Source: Chloroflexota bacterium | GTDB lineage: Bacteria; Chloroflexota; Dehalococcoidia; Lucifugimonadales; UBA3495 | DNA length: 33,449 nucleotides | NCBI GenBank assembly: GCA_002723125.1 | Contig: PBNM01000008.1 | Location: forward strand, 297,636-331,084 | Direction: 5' to 3' | Shown: in pieces, positions 6,616 through 14,400 of the stretch | Layout: every line of letters begins with the position of its first letter | Numbering within the stretch: position 1 is the stretch's first letter | Program-made: the position numbers and the translations under genes | The notes under the pieces: model-generated | Told to the model about the DNA's origin: nothing | Databases searched by the model: none | What the model saw: the letters and a program-made list of their open reading frames with translations, nothing else

Positions 6616-7797
6616 TTATGTGATTGCCTCAATGATACTAAGACATGCATTGGACATAACTTTTTTCTGGTCAGGATCCAATGGATATTCTTGAGATGAA
6701 AATTTAGCTATAACTATTTTGTTATTAACATCAACAAACATATATTGCCCGTAAATACCTACACAGAACACTATTGGATTTGTTTGATGCAACGTATACC
6801 ACTGGTTCCTATAAGTAATTGGCATGCCATTGAAATATTCGGCGAAGTTTCCTGACTCCCAAGCTCTCTTATCTCCGTCAAATAATTGACCTAACCATTT
6901 GTTTGAAATTATTTGTTCTTTATCTCTATATCCCCCATTAGCTACCAAATTGCCTAGCAATGCCAAATCTCTCAATGACATATTTATGCCGCCTGCTGTT
7001 CTAGGTGAACCAGATGAATCGATGGTTACAAAGGCAGAATCATTTGCGCCTATAGGTTTCCATAACACTTCTGACATCACCTCTTGAAATGTCTTGCCAG
7101 TAGAACGCTCTATCACCCATCCCAACAGATCACTGTTAGGAGAAGTATATTTAAAGATCTGCCCATGTGGGTCAGATCTTCGACCCATACCTGCCAAAAA
7201 TAACTTTAAATCCTGTTGACCGTTAATATCATTCTCTGGCGGATCCCAATTAGTTGATCTTCTATAGGCTATCATTGGTCCAGAGGTCGCATAGTAATCT
7301 TCGTCAAAATCCACCGCCGCAGTCATATCCAAAAGATTCTGAACCGTGCAATCGGAATACCCTGAATCCTTTAATTCGGGCAAACACTCTCCTATAAGAA
7401 TATTGGCATCTATTTCTTTTCTATCAATTAATATGCCTGTTACTAATCCCAATACTGATTTTGAAACAGACATCAATATATGCTTCGAATTTTTATTCAT
7501 CCCATTCAGATATCTTTCATAAACAATTTCTTGATCTTTAATTACAATGAAACCATCAGTGAAACTTTGATTAAGAAATTGATCAAAACTGATTTCTGAA
7601 CCATCATTGCCTTGAACTACAATATGTTCTATAGGTTGTAAGTTTTCAGGAAGACTCCATGTGTTCGAGGGATCATTTTCAATATCTACTGATTCCACCA
7701 ATTCAGAAACATGCTGAAATGCCCATCTGTTATATGGAGGAAACCTCCAGTTAGACAAATCTACTTTAGACTTAATATCATCTTTATTATCGTTCAA
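6616..7797 (-). CDS. Serine hydrolase of the beta-lactamase/NylB (6-aminohexanoate-dimer hydrolase-like) family
   Basis: This 393-residue protein carries the class C beta-lactamase-like serine hydrolase fold. The nucleophile motif S110-V-S-K113 (ILMSVSKSV) and Tyr217 (FKYTSPNSD) match the Ser-Lys-Tyr active site. Tyr168 in VDFDEDYYA aligns with the substrate-contacting Tyr170 of NylB, and the N-terminus NRWAFQH matches the NylB N-terminal NRWAFAH. NylB opens amide bonds of nylon oligomers, but natural substrates are likely esters or amides. No signal peptide is evident. The start is TTG at 7797, directly touching the TAA stop of the upstream RraA-like gene; conserved residues just after it support this start. 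The gene is third in the four-gene minus-strand operon. Confidence 0.85.
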   Translation of the reverse strand: MNDNKDDIKSKVDLSNWRFPPYNRWAFQHVSELVESVDIENDPSNTWSLPENLQPIEHIVVQGNDGSEISFDQFLNQSFTDGFIVIKDQEIVYERYLNGMNKNSKHILMSVSKSVLGLVTGILIDRKEIDANILIGECLPELKDSGYSDCTVQNLLDMTAAVDFDEDYYATSGPMIAYRRSTNWDPPENDINGQQDLKLFLAGMGRRSDPHGQIFKYTSPNSDLLGWVIERSTGKTFQEVMSEVLWKPIGANDSAFVTIDSSGSPRTAGGINMSLRDLALLGNLVANGGYRDKEQIISNKWLGQLFDGDKRAWESGNFAEYFNGMPITYRNQWYTLHQTNPIVFCVGIYGQYMFVDVNNKIVIAKFSSQEYPLDPDQKKVMSNACLSIIEAIT

Positions 7798-8511
7798 TTA
7801 CACCCCTCTTGATTTCAGCCATTTATCAAATTCCAATTTCGTATTAGGATCCGTAGGAGGATAAAGTCCAAATATAGGATGATTGTTCTTTACACGTTCC
7901 TCAACAAAATTCTCAAAAATCGTCATCTCATATGCTTCAAATGCAACTTCATTACATAGCTCCTGAGGTATTACTATCACACCATCTCCGTCTCCCACTA
8001 CTATGTCACCTGGATAGACAGCAACTCCGCCACATCCGATAGGTACATTTAGGTCAACGGCATGGTGCTTAGTCAAATTAGTAGGAGCAGAAGCGCTAGA
8101 TTGGTATGCATGAAAATTCAATTTAGCAATATCTGCAGAGTCTCTGAAACCACCGTCTGTAACTATTCCTGCCGCACCTCTTACCATTAACCGAGTAACC
8201 AATATATTCCCTGCTGATGCAGCACTGGCATCACCCCTACTATCAATAACCATAACATGGCCAACAGGGCATTCTTCTACTCCCTTCCTCTGAGGATGTT
8301 TCGTATCCTCAAATACACTCAAAACATCTAAGTCTTCTCGAGCAGGGATATAGCGTAAAGTATAGGCTTCTCCTACCATAGAACAGGAAGCCTCGTTCAT
8401 AAGTTTGGGGCCCATCATAAACGCATTCCGTAACCCTCGCTTAAACAACACTGTCGAAAGAGTAGCAGTACTAACACTCTTTAGTTTTTCTCTATTATCG
8501 TTTGTAAGCAT
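7798..8511 (-). CDS. RraA-like / HMG-CHA aldolase family protein
   Basis: This 237-residue protein belongs to the RraA/demethylmenaquinone-methyltransferase-like fold. The key signature GIVTDGGFRDS at 115-125 holds Arg123 and Asp124, the pyruvate- and metal-binding residues in 4-hydroxy-4-methyl-2-oxoglutarate (HMG/CHA) aldolases. Gly-rich text around GDASAASAGNI (near 94-102) and the C-terminal YPGDIVVGDGDGVIVIP block are family hallmarks. Members either cleave hydroxy-oxo-diacids to pyruvate or oxaloacetate, or bind RNase E. The length is greater than E. coli RraA (about 160), and the operon is catabolic, which favour an aldolase or decarboxylase. It lies between the amidohydrolase (17 bases) and the NylB-like hydrolase (0 bases). 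Confidence 0.85.
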   Translation of the reverse strand: MLTNDNREKLKSVSTATLSTVLFKRGLRNAFMMGPKLMNEASCSMVGEAYTLRYIPAREDLDVLSVFEDTKHPQRKGVEECPVGHVMVIDSRGDASAASAGNILVTRLMVRGAAGIVTDGGFRDSADIAKLNFHAYQSSASAPTNLTKHHAVDLNVPIGCGGVAVYPGDIVVGDGDGVIVIPQELCNEVAFEAYEMTIFENFVEERVKNNHPIFGLYPPTDPNTKLEFDKWLKSRGV

Positions 8512-8528
8512 ATCTATCTAAACCATAG

Positions 8529-9545
8529 TCATTCATTGATGTTATAAACTTTCACCGCTGTGTCATGAAACATGGCAGCTCTTTCAGATTTCGAGTAGCT
8601 TTTAGACAATATCTTAAATGCGTTATATAGAACATTGAAGGAATAAGAAACTTTATCAGGAGGGAAATTACATTCAAACATGCACCTTTCAGGACCAAAT
8701 TTTTCAATGCAATACTCGAGAAGTGGCGCTAAATCTTCAGCTAGACTTATCGAATCAATAGGTTGTTCTCTGGTATACCAGTCAAAACCATACCTAGGTT
8801 GTCCTAACCCCCCTAATTTCATATATACATTAGGACATTCTGCCAATGTATCTATATTTCTTTTCCACTCAGGAATAACTTCATCATCCCGATGACCGTA
8901 AGGGCCAACTCTTAGAAGTCCCCCTATGTGGTTAGACACAATTGTCAAATCTGGAACTGCATTTGCAAAAGCAGCTAATTCTGGAAGTTGAGGAAAATAA
9001 ACGGTGTTATCCAAAGTAAGCCCTTTTTTTGCAAGTATCTTAGCGCCTTGTTGAAATTTGGGATCAAGTAATTGTTCTTTCTTAGCTCGATTTTCTACTT
9101 CTGGATGGCTGTCCCAACCACATGCATACCTAATGCCTCTAAATCTGTTTGGGCTGGCTGCTTGTAAAGCATCCAAAACTACTTCAACTTTATCTCCCAA
9201 GTTCAAATCAGCCTTTCCAACTATTGCAGCAGCAGCTTTATAATCTCCATATAAACCGCTAGCACTCGCAGCAGCCAATCCCTGTACAAATTCAACTTCT
9301 CCAACAGAACGCAATTCCACCGGACCATCCAATTTATACATAGCTGTTGTCTCTATGAATACCGTAGACTTAACGTTATGTCCACTGCTTATATCTGCGA
9401 TTAATTCATGCAGAAGATATCTTTGATATGGAATTCTGATCGATCTGTAATCCCAAAAATGATGATGAGGGTCACAAATAGGTAAATCAGGTTCAATCGT
9501 TTCTTCCTGTGTTAAAGCTAGCCACTCTAAATCCCCATACGGCAT
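8529..9545 (-). CDS. Amidohydrolase family protein (LigI/lactonase-like)
   Basis: This is a TIM-barrel metal-dependent hydrolase of 338 residues from the start chosen here. The H-x-H motif is H27-H28-H29 in CDPHHHFWDY. A strand with SNHIGG near 225 and the C-terminal ECNFPPDK (usually GSNFP-D) are the pattern of the amidohydrolase_2 group. That group includes 2-pyrone-4,6-dicarboxylate lactonase (LigI) and L-fuconolactone hydrolase. A longer frame starts at 9566, but GGAGGG sits 4 bases before the ATG at 9543-9545, so this start is preferred. It is the first gene of the operon with RraA-like, NylB-like and ThDP genes. A lactone substrate is likely by family; exact substrate unknown. Confidence 0.85.
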   Translation of the reverse strand: MPYGDLEWLALTQEETIEPDLPICDPHHHFWDYRSIRIPYQRYLLHELIADISSGHNVKSTVFIETTAMYKLDGPVELRSVGEVEFVQGLAAASASGLYGDYKAAAAIVGKADLNLGDKVEVVLDALQAASPNRFRGIRYACGWDSHPEVENRAKKEQLLDPKFQQGAKILAKKGLTLDNTVYFPQLPELAAFANAVPDLTIVSNHIGGLLRVGPYGHRDDEVIPEWKRNIDTLAECPNVYMKLGGLGQPRYGFDWYTREQPIDSISLAEDLAPLLEYCIEKFGPERCMFECNFPPDKVSYSFNVLYNAFKILSKSYSKSERAAMFHDTAVKVYNINE

Positions 9546-9664
9546 AATTCCCTCCATCAACGTCATTTATACAACTAGCTAAATATTACCATTTATGTAA
9601 AATTAAGCATAACTAAAATCATAGTGAACAACGAAATCATTATATTGAAGGGAGTAACCAGTTA

Positions 9665-10738
9665 ATGGAGCAATTTGTTACCAATGAAGAAATCATCCAA
9701 AGAGCCCGACAGAATCTAGCAGACGGACCATGGAATTACCTAGTCGGCGCGACAGAATCAGAAACTACCATGAGGCGAAACCGTCTAGCTTTTGATCGGA
9801 TAGCATTTCAACCTAGAGTACTAGTAGATGTTTCAACAGTTGATCTCACAACTTCCATACTAGGTTACAAAATTGATCTACCGATAATGATGGCTCCCAT
9901 TGGGTCACTACAGGTATTTCATCCGGAAGCCGCTACAGCCGTATCAAAAGCAGCGGAAGAGATGTCTACAATTCATGTTGTAAGTTCCGTTACACAACCT
10001 TCATTAGAAGAAACCGCGTCCTGTGCAGATAATACCAAGTTCTATCAACTCTATATCCACGGGGATTGGGAATGGACCAAAAATATGATAGATCGCATTA
10101 CAGAAGCAGGATATAAAGCTCTCTGTATTACTGTAGATTCCGCAAGTTACAGTATTAGGGAAAGACCTATGCTAAGCCGGTGGGTGCCTATGTCGAGAAG
10201 AAATCCTCCTGAACCTCATTGGCAAGCTTCGGTCACATGGGAAACTTTAGATATGATAAAGAATTATTGCAAGCTTCCTTTAATAGTTAAAGGTATAGCT
10301 ACGCCGAACGATGCCACACTGGCGGTAGAACATGGTGTGGACGTAGTGTGGATATCTAACCATGGAGGCAGACAGTTAGATCATGGATTAGGAACTCTAG
10401 ACATGTTACCTGCTATCAATGATGCCATAAAAGGTAAAACACAAATCGTGTTAGATGGAGGAATTCAACGAGGTAGCGATGTAGTCAAAGCAATAGCTCT
10501 TGGCGCAGATGCCGTTGCCATAGGTAAAATGCAAGGCTGGGGAATCGCAGCTAATGGTACTCAGGGATTGGTCAGATTGTTGAGTGTTCTTAGGCAAGAA
10601 ATAGAAATCACCATGAAACTCCTGGGAGTTACTAATCTTTCATCCATCACAGACCAATATGTTTGCGAGGCCATGCCTACTACAGAACCACACGAAATGA
10701 GTTCATGGGTTAACATGCCTAAGAATCGGATACAATAA
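9665..10738 (+). CDS. FMN-dependent alpha-hydroxy-acid oxidase/dehydrogenase
   Basis: This 357-residue enzyme belongs to the glycolate oxidase/lactate oxidase/mandelate dehydrogenase family. It oxidises 2-hydroxy acids to 2-oxo acids using FMN. Active-site residues visible are Tyr25 (WNYLVGA), Tyr130 (YQLYIHGD), Asp158 (TVDS), Lys209 (IVKGIA), His233 as catalytic base and Arg236 (SNHGGRQLD). The FMN phosphate site has DGG at 264-266. The following AIGKMQGWG has Lys where most members have Arg (IGRP). No membrane-anchoring insert is evident, so a soluble oxidase is likely; acceptor unknown. A GGGAG lies 10 bases before the ATG. It is divergent from the amidohydrolase operon and is followed at 41 bases by a DAO-type flavoprotein. 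Confidence 0.9.
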   Translation: MEQFVTNEEIIQRARQNLADGPWNYLVGATESETTMRRNRLAFDRIAFQPRVLVDVSTVDLTTSILGYKIDLPIMMAPIGSLQVFHPEAATAVSKAAEEMSTIHVVSSVTQPSLEETASCADNTKFYQLYIHGDWEWTKNMIDRITEAGYKALCITVDSASYSIRERPMLSRWVPMSRRNPPEPHWQASVTWETLDMIKNYCKLPLIVKGIATPNDATLAVEHGVDVVWISNHGGRQLDHGLGTLDMLPAINDAIKGKTQIVLDGGIQRGSDVVKAIALGADAVAIGKMQGWGIAANGTQGLVRLLSVLRQEIEITMKLLGVTNLSSITDQYVCEAMPTTEPHEMSSWVNMPKNRIQ

Positions 10739-10779
10739 TTCAAAAATACATAATTTATAAACTTTAGGAGTTATTACAT

Positions 10780-11928
10780 ATGGAAAACAAAACAGTCGTC
10801 ATCATCGGTGGTGGTATAATCGGCAGTGCCATAGGCTTCCAATTGTCATCTCTAGGTAACAAAGTTGTGATAGTAGACAAAGGTCCTTTTCAGGAATCAT
10901 GTTCGGCACATTCTTTCGCATGGGTGAATGCATCTTCAAAAAGTCCGATAGGGTATCACAGTTTATGTAGAACTTCTGTGAACAAATGGCCTACATTCGC
11001 CAAACAGCTGGGTACAGAAGTAGGTCTAAACCTGAACGGCACTATCAAATGGGAAAACAGTGAAGAAGGAGCAGACTTAGCTAGGCAACGTGTAGAAACT
11101 CTACAATCCTGGAATTACCCTGTTCAAATAGTTGACGAAGATTTTATAAAGGCTAAAGATCCTTCAATAAACATTAAAAATATGACCTTTGGGCAATATA
11201 TACCAAATGAAGGTCATGTGGAACCTAAACGAGTTATAGACGCATGTCAATTCAAAATCAAAGAAAATGGTGGCGAAATCATAAACAGCTGTGCTGTCAC
11301 AGGATTTCAAAAAGATGCTGGTAGCCAAAGGATAACGGGGGTAATTTCCTCAACCGGAACCATATCTTGCGATACTGTAGTGATCGCAGCAGGTACAGGA
11401 ACACAGCAGCTTGCTGATTTACTTGATATATACATCCCATTACTAGAAAGTCCCGGCGTAGTAGCATGGACAGATCCCCAACCTAAAACATTGCATGGGA
11501 TTATTATGAGCCCGGCTATCAACGACGGAACGTACCCAGGGAATGATGAACAATCTGAGGTTCACATTCGCCAAAGAGTAGACGGTTCATATCAAATGGT
11601 CAATGAACGAGGTGGAATCGGGAATCATCATGAACAAAATGATGATTCTCAGGAAAAGGCGGAGAACTTATTACTCCACTTAACTGAATATTTCCCACAA
11701 TTGAAGACAGCTACGGCAATAGCCGAACCAGTTGGATATCGTCCAATGCCTGAAGACAAGTTCCCAGTCTTGGGATACGACGAGAGTTGGGGGAATGTAT
11801 ACATTTCAGTAATGCATAGCGGGGTAACTTTAGCCGCATTAGTCGGTGAATACGTAGCCACAGAAATCAACTATGACGTTCAAATTCCGGAACTCGAGGA
11901 ATATAGGCCTGCAAGGTTCAAAAAATAA
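10780..11928 (+). CDS. FAD-dependent oxidoreductase, DAO family (copy 1)
   Basis: This 382-residue flavoprotein has an N-terminal dinucleotide-binding motif VVIIGGGIIGS (7-16) and an acid-ended strand VVIVDKG. The early DAO segment SFAWVNA lies near 46, and the C-terminal FAD-contact motif MHSGVTLAALVGEY near 347. GYRPMP near 322 is shared with the next gene. The family oxidises amino acids, sarcosine-like amines or hydroxy acids to imino or oxo products. No signal peptide or transmembrane segment is seen. A TAGGAG ribosome site precedes the ATG. It is between the FMN hydroxy-acid oxidase and its own paralog, all on one strand. Confidence 0.85.
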   Translation: MENKTVVIIGGGIIGSAIGFQLSSLGNKVVIVDKGPFQESCSAHSFAWVNASSKSPIGYHSLCRTSVNKWPTFAKQLGTEVGLNLNGTIKWENSEEGADLARQRVETLQSWNYPVQIVDEDFIKAKDPSINIKNMTFGQYIPNEGHVEPKRVIDACQFKIKENGGEIINSCAVTGFQKDAGSQRITGVISSTGTISCDTVVIAAGTGTQQLADLLDIYIPLLESPGVVAWTDPQPKTLHGIIMSPAINDGTYPGNDEQSEVHIRQRVDGSYQMVNERGGIGNHHEQNDDSQEKAENLLLHLTEYFPQLKTATAIAEPVGYRPMPEDKFPVLGYDESWGNVYISVMHSGVTLAALVGEYVATEINYDVQIPELEEYRPARFKK

Positions 11929-11951
11929 AATCATCTGGAGAATTGTTAGAT

Positions 11952-13133
11952 ATGACACAACCCAATAATATAGTTGTAATTGGTGCTGGAATAGTTGGCA
12001 CATCTATAGCAGTTAATCTATTGCAATATGGATCTAAAATAACGCTCATCGATAAAGACACTCAGACTAATGGAGCATCCCGACTTTCTTTCGCATGGAT
12101 CAATGCTGCAGGGAAAACGCCATTTGATTATCATGATTTAAATAGGCGATCTATGGAAATGTGGCCAAGGTACGGTCAGTCTTTAGGAACTAACGTAGGA
12201 CTAAAATTGGGGGGTACAGTCACATGGGAAACTTCAGATGATAGGGCAACAGCATTAATTCAGAAAGTTGAACGCGCTCAGTCATATGGATATCCTATCA
12301 GGCTTGCCAGTCAATCCGAACTGCAAATTCACGAACCTAATTTAGTGATTGAAAATGTCAAAGCTGCTTCAATATGTGAAATAGAAGGGCAAGTAGAGCC
12401 ACCAAGAGTCATCCAAGCTGCCATAGATAAGATAATCGAATCTGGAGGAGAAGTATCATTGGGCGAATCATTTGAAAGCTTCGAATTTGACGATACGAAT
12501 CACCAAATTGTGGGAGTAAAAACAAATAACCGCACCCTGCCTTGTGACGTGGTAGTGATAGCAGCAGGCATAGACACGACTGAGATAGGATATAAAGCCA
12601 ACACATTCCTGCCTCAGTCAACTAGCCCTGGGGTAGTAGTCAAAACCAGTCCAATGCCACCGCTGCTAAACGGAATAGTCTATGCTCCATCATTAGAAGA
12701 ATATGGTAGAGAAGTGCATATGAAACAACTTATTGACGGTACATTCGTAATAGGAGAAGGTGAACAAAGTAGCAAAAATACAGATGATTCAATCGACAAC
12801 GCTAGAAGACTTGTAGAATTTGCCACCCAATACCTTCCTCAATTAGGTGACGCCGAGCCTAGGGTTGAACCAATTGGATATAGGCCAATGCCATTAGATG
12901 GGTTTCCTGCAGTTGGGTTTGTCAAAGAAACTCCCAACGCATATATGGCTGTTACTCATAGCGGGGTAACTCTAGCTCCTTTGATTGGAGAATTGGCATC
13001 AATTGAAATAACTCATGGGGTGTCGACTCCACAATTAGATGCATTCAGACCCAATCGCTTTAACCGAGATGGAACAGGTGGAAGAAAAGATTCTCCTAGT
13101 CACACTGATGATAATGGCCAAGGGATTCATTAA
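11952..13133 (+). CDS. FAD-dependent oxidoreductase, DAO family (copy 2)
   Basis: This is a 393-residue paralog of the gene just upstream. It shares the dinucleotide motif VIGAGIVGTS, the SFAWINAAGKTP segment, IGYRPMP and the C-terminal THSGVTLAPLIGE motif. It is distinguished by a longer, polar C-terminal tail (RDGTGGRKDSPSHTDD). The frame can open at a TTG at 11943, but GGAG (11937-11940) is then only 2 bases away. ATG at 11952 is preferred. The 23-base gap to copy 1 supports one transcript. Stop codon TAA overlaps in the palindrome TTAA with the stop of the convergent gene. The function is an amine or hydroxy-acid oxidation by family; the substrate is unknown. Confidence 0.85.
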   Translation: MTQPNNIVVIGAGIVGTSIAVNLLQYGSKITLIDKDTQTNGASRLSFAWINAAGKTPFDYHDLNRRSMEMWPRYGQSLGTNVGLKLGGTVTWETSDDRATALIQKVERAQSYGYPIRLASQSELQIHEPNLVIENVKAASICEIEGQVEPPRVIQAAIDKIIESGGEVSLGESFESFEFDDTNHQIVGVKTNNRTLPCDVVVIAAGIDTTEIGYKANTFLPQSTSPGVVVKTSPMPPLLNGIVYAPSLEEYGREVHMKQLIDGTFVIGEGEQSSKNTDDSIDNARRLVEFATQYLPQLGDAEPRVEPIGYRPMPLDGFPAVGFVKETPNAYMAVTHSGVTLAPLIGELASIEITHGVSTPQLDAFRPNRFNRDGTGGRKDSPSHTDDNGQGIH

Positions 13134-14164
13134 TCACGATTAACAGCTACCAATTTACGTAATGACAAATTATTTGACCAAAGTAACAACTGGCCCAATA
13201 TAGTCACAGGTATGATTAAAATACCATGAACAAGTAGTGCGAATGCTGAACCAACGGACCTATTGATAGACCCCCCAGTGTTAAAAACTACCACTTCACG
13301 AGCTGTTAACTCAAATATTCCAACTCCTCCAGGAGCAGACGGGATAGAACTTACCAAATTTGCTAGTGATGTAACTAGAGTCATACTGGAGAACAGCTCT
13401 ACATAATTGAAGTCATGGAATTGCATAAATCCCATAGCGTATCCAATAATGCAAAAAACTGTTATCTCAGATATCCAAACTGGTAAAGATGCCAAGAATA
13501 ATAACAGTAAACTTTTAGGGCTCTTAACTGCTGTCAGTCCTGATTCCACCAAATCACTAAAATCAATTAACTTATCTTTTAACTTAGCAGGAGCTAGGAT
13601 AGTTAAAACGGTGGTAGTTTTTTTAATTAAAACTGGATTGTGAGCAGAATACACCATTAATACAAACATGATCAGGAATACACCAATGAGTATAGAAAAT
13701 CCTAAAGTCAAATATTGCTGAGTGAGTCCTGTCAGTAAAGTCTGCGCATTCAACGAGATTATAACTAATAAAAATCCAATCAATACTACTGCATCAAGTA
13801 TCCTTTCAACAAAAACGGTAACCAACACCGTGGTCTTACTAATATTATATTTTGTCCCCAAGAAATAAGCTCGCACAAATTCACCTATGCGCATCGGTAA
13901 TATATTGTTCACCATATATCCAATGCACACTGCCTGAAACAAGTTATAAGGTGAAATACCTCGGAAGTTACTTAACAACATTTTCCATCTAAGCGTTCGA
14001 AACAGTAACGACAAGAAGTATATACCTATAGCTGGCATTAAAAAGCTTACACGCAAAGACGTAAAGGAACTAAGCATCCTATCGAATTCCGCGGTAGCCA
14101 CGAAAAATATGAGGATCACCAAAGTGATTACTGACAATACTAGGTATTTCACATTTCTATCCAC
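13130..14164 (-). CDS. Flippase-like/lysylphosphatidylglycerol synthase TM-domain family membrane protein
   Basis: This 344-residue integral membrane protein has about eight hydrophobic segments. It opens with VLSVITLVILIFFVAT and contains the diagnostic FRTLRWKMLL segment near residue 57. The block YMVNNILPMRIGEFVRAYFLG (about 89-109) and the C-terminal SSIPSAPGGVGIFELTA (about 264-280) are the two conserved core signatures of the UPF0104/YbhN and MprF N-terminal transmembrane family. These act in lipid or glycolipid translocation or as membrane accessory proteins. The start codon is GTG and no strong ribosome site is seen; a nearby downstream GTG is possible. It has no MprF catalytic domain. 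A 108 bp MITE-like element lies 36 bases upstream of its start. Confidence 0.8.
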   Translation of the reverse strand: MDRNVKYLVLSVITLVILIFFVATAEFDRMLSSFTSLRVSFLMPAIGIYFLSLLFRTLRWKMLLSNFRGISPYNLFQAVCIGYMVNNILPMRIGEFVRAYFLGTKYNISKTTVLVTVFVERILDAVVLIGFLLVIISLNAQTLLTGLTQQYLTLGFSILIGVFLIMFVLMVYSAHNPVLIKKTTTVLTILAPAKLKDKLIDFSDLVESGLTAVKSPKSLLLLFLASLPVWISEITVFCIIGYAMGFMQFHDFNYVELFSSMTLVTSLANLVSSIPSAPGGVGIFELTAREVVVFNTGGSINRSVGSAFALLVHGILIIPVTILGQLLLWSNNLSLRKLVAVNRD

Positions 14165-14200
14165 TCAAAAGTATTTCCCATGGTACCAAACTTGACTAAG

Positions 14201-14308
14201 TGGTGTCCGAGTCAAGGAGGTCCAAGAATGGTGCAAAAGAGTTGCCGTTTCCGGCGATGGTAAGAGTGATTAGATAATGGCTGATTAGAACAGAACACTC
14301 GGACACCA
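14201..14308. mobile_element. MITE-like element with 12 bp terminal inverted repeats
   Basis: The left end TGGTGTCCGAGT (14201-14212) and right end ACTCGGACACCA (14297-14308) are perfect 12-base inverted repeats bounding 108 bases. The interior is visibly richer in G and C than the flanking sequence. It contains AAGGAGG followed 7 bases later by an ATG opening an 11-codon frame. This looks like a deleted insertion sequence that kept its ends and the start of its transposase. A clear flanking target duplication is not seen. An alternative is a structured RNA closed by a 12 bp helix. Confidence 0.5.
14228..14263 (+). pseudogene. Eleven-codon frame inside the MITE-like element
   Basis: ATG at 14228 is followed by codons for MVQKSCRFRRW and TAA. 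The AAGGAGG at 14214-14220 is an ideal ribosome site with a 7-base spacer. The basic, Arg-rich content fits the first residues of a transposase remnant, but a leader peptide cannot be excluded. Confidence 0.3.
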
Positions 14309-14400
14309 AAATCAATATATCAAACAAACCTGATTCTTAAAATCAAAAATACCGCCCATTTGAACAAATAATCAGATAATTCGATAAAAAACGATGATTA

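Noticed and set aside
14201-14230. Resemblance of GGTGTCCGAGT to the D-arm region of tRNA-Ser
   Set aside because: No acceptor, anticodon or T arm can be built around it; the matching inverted copy 85 bases later explains it better as an element end.
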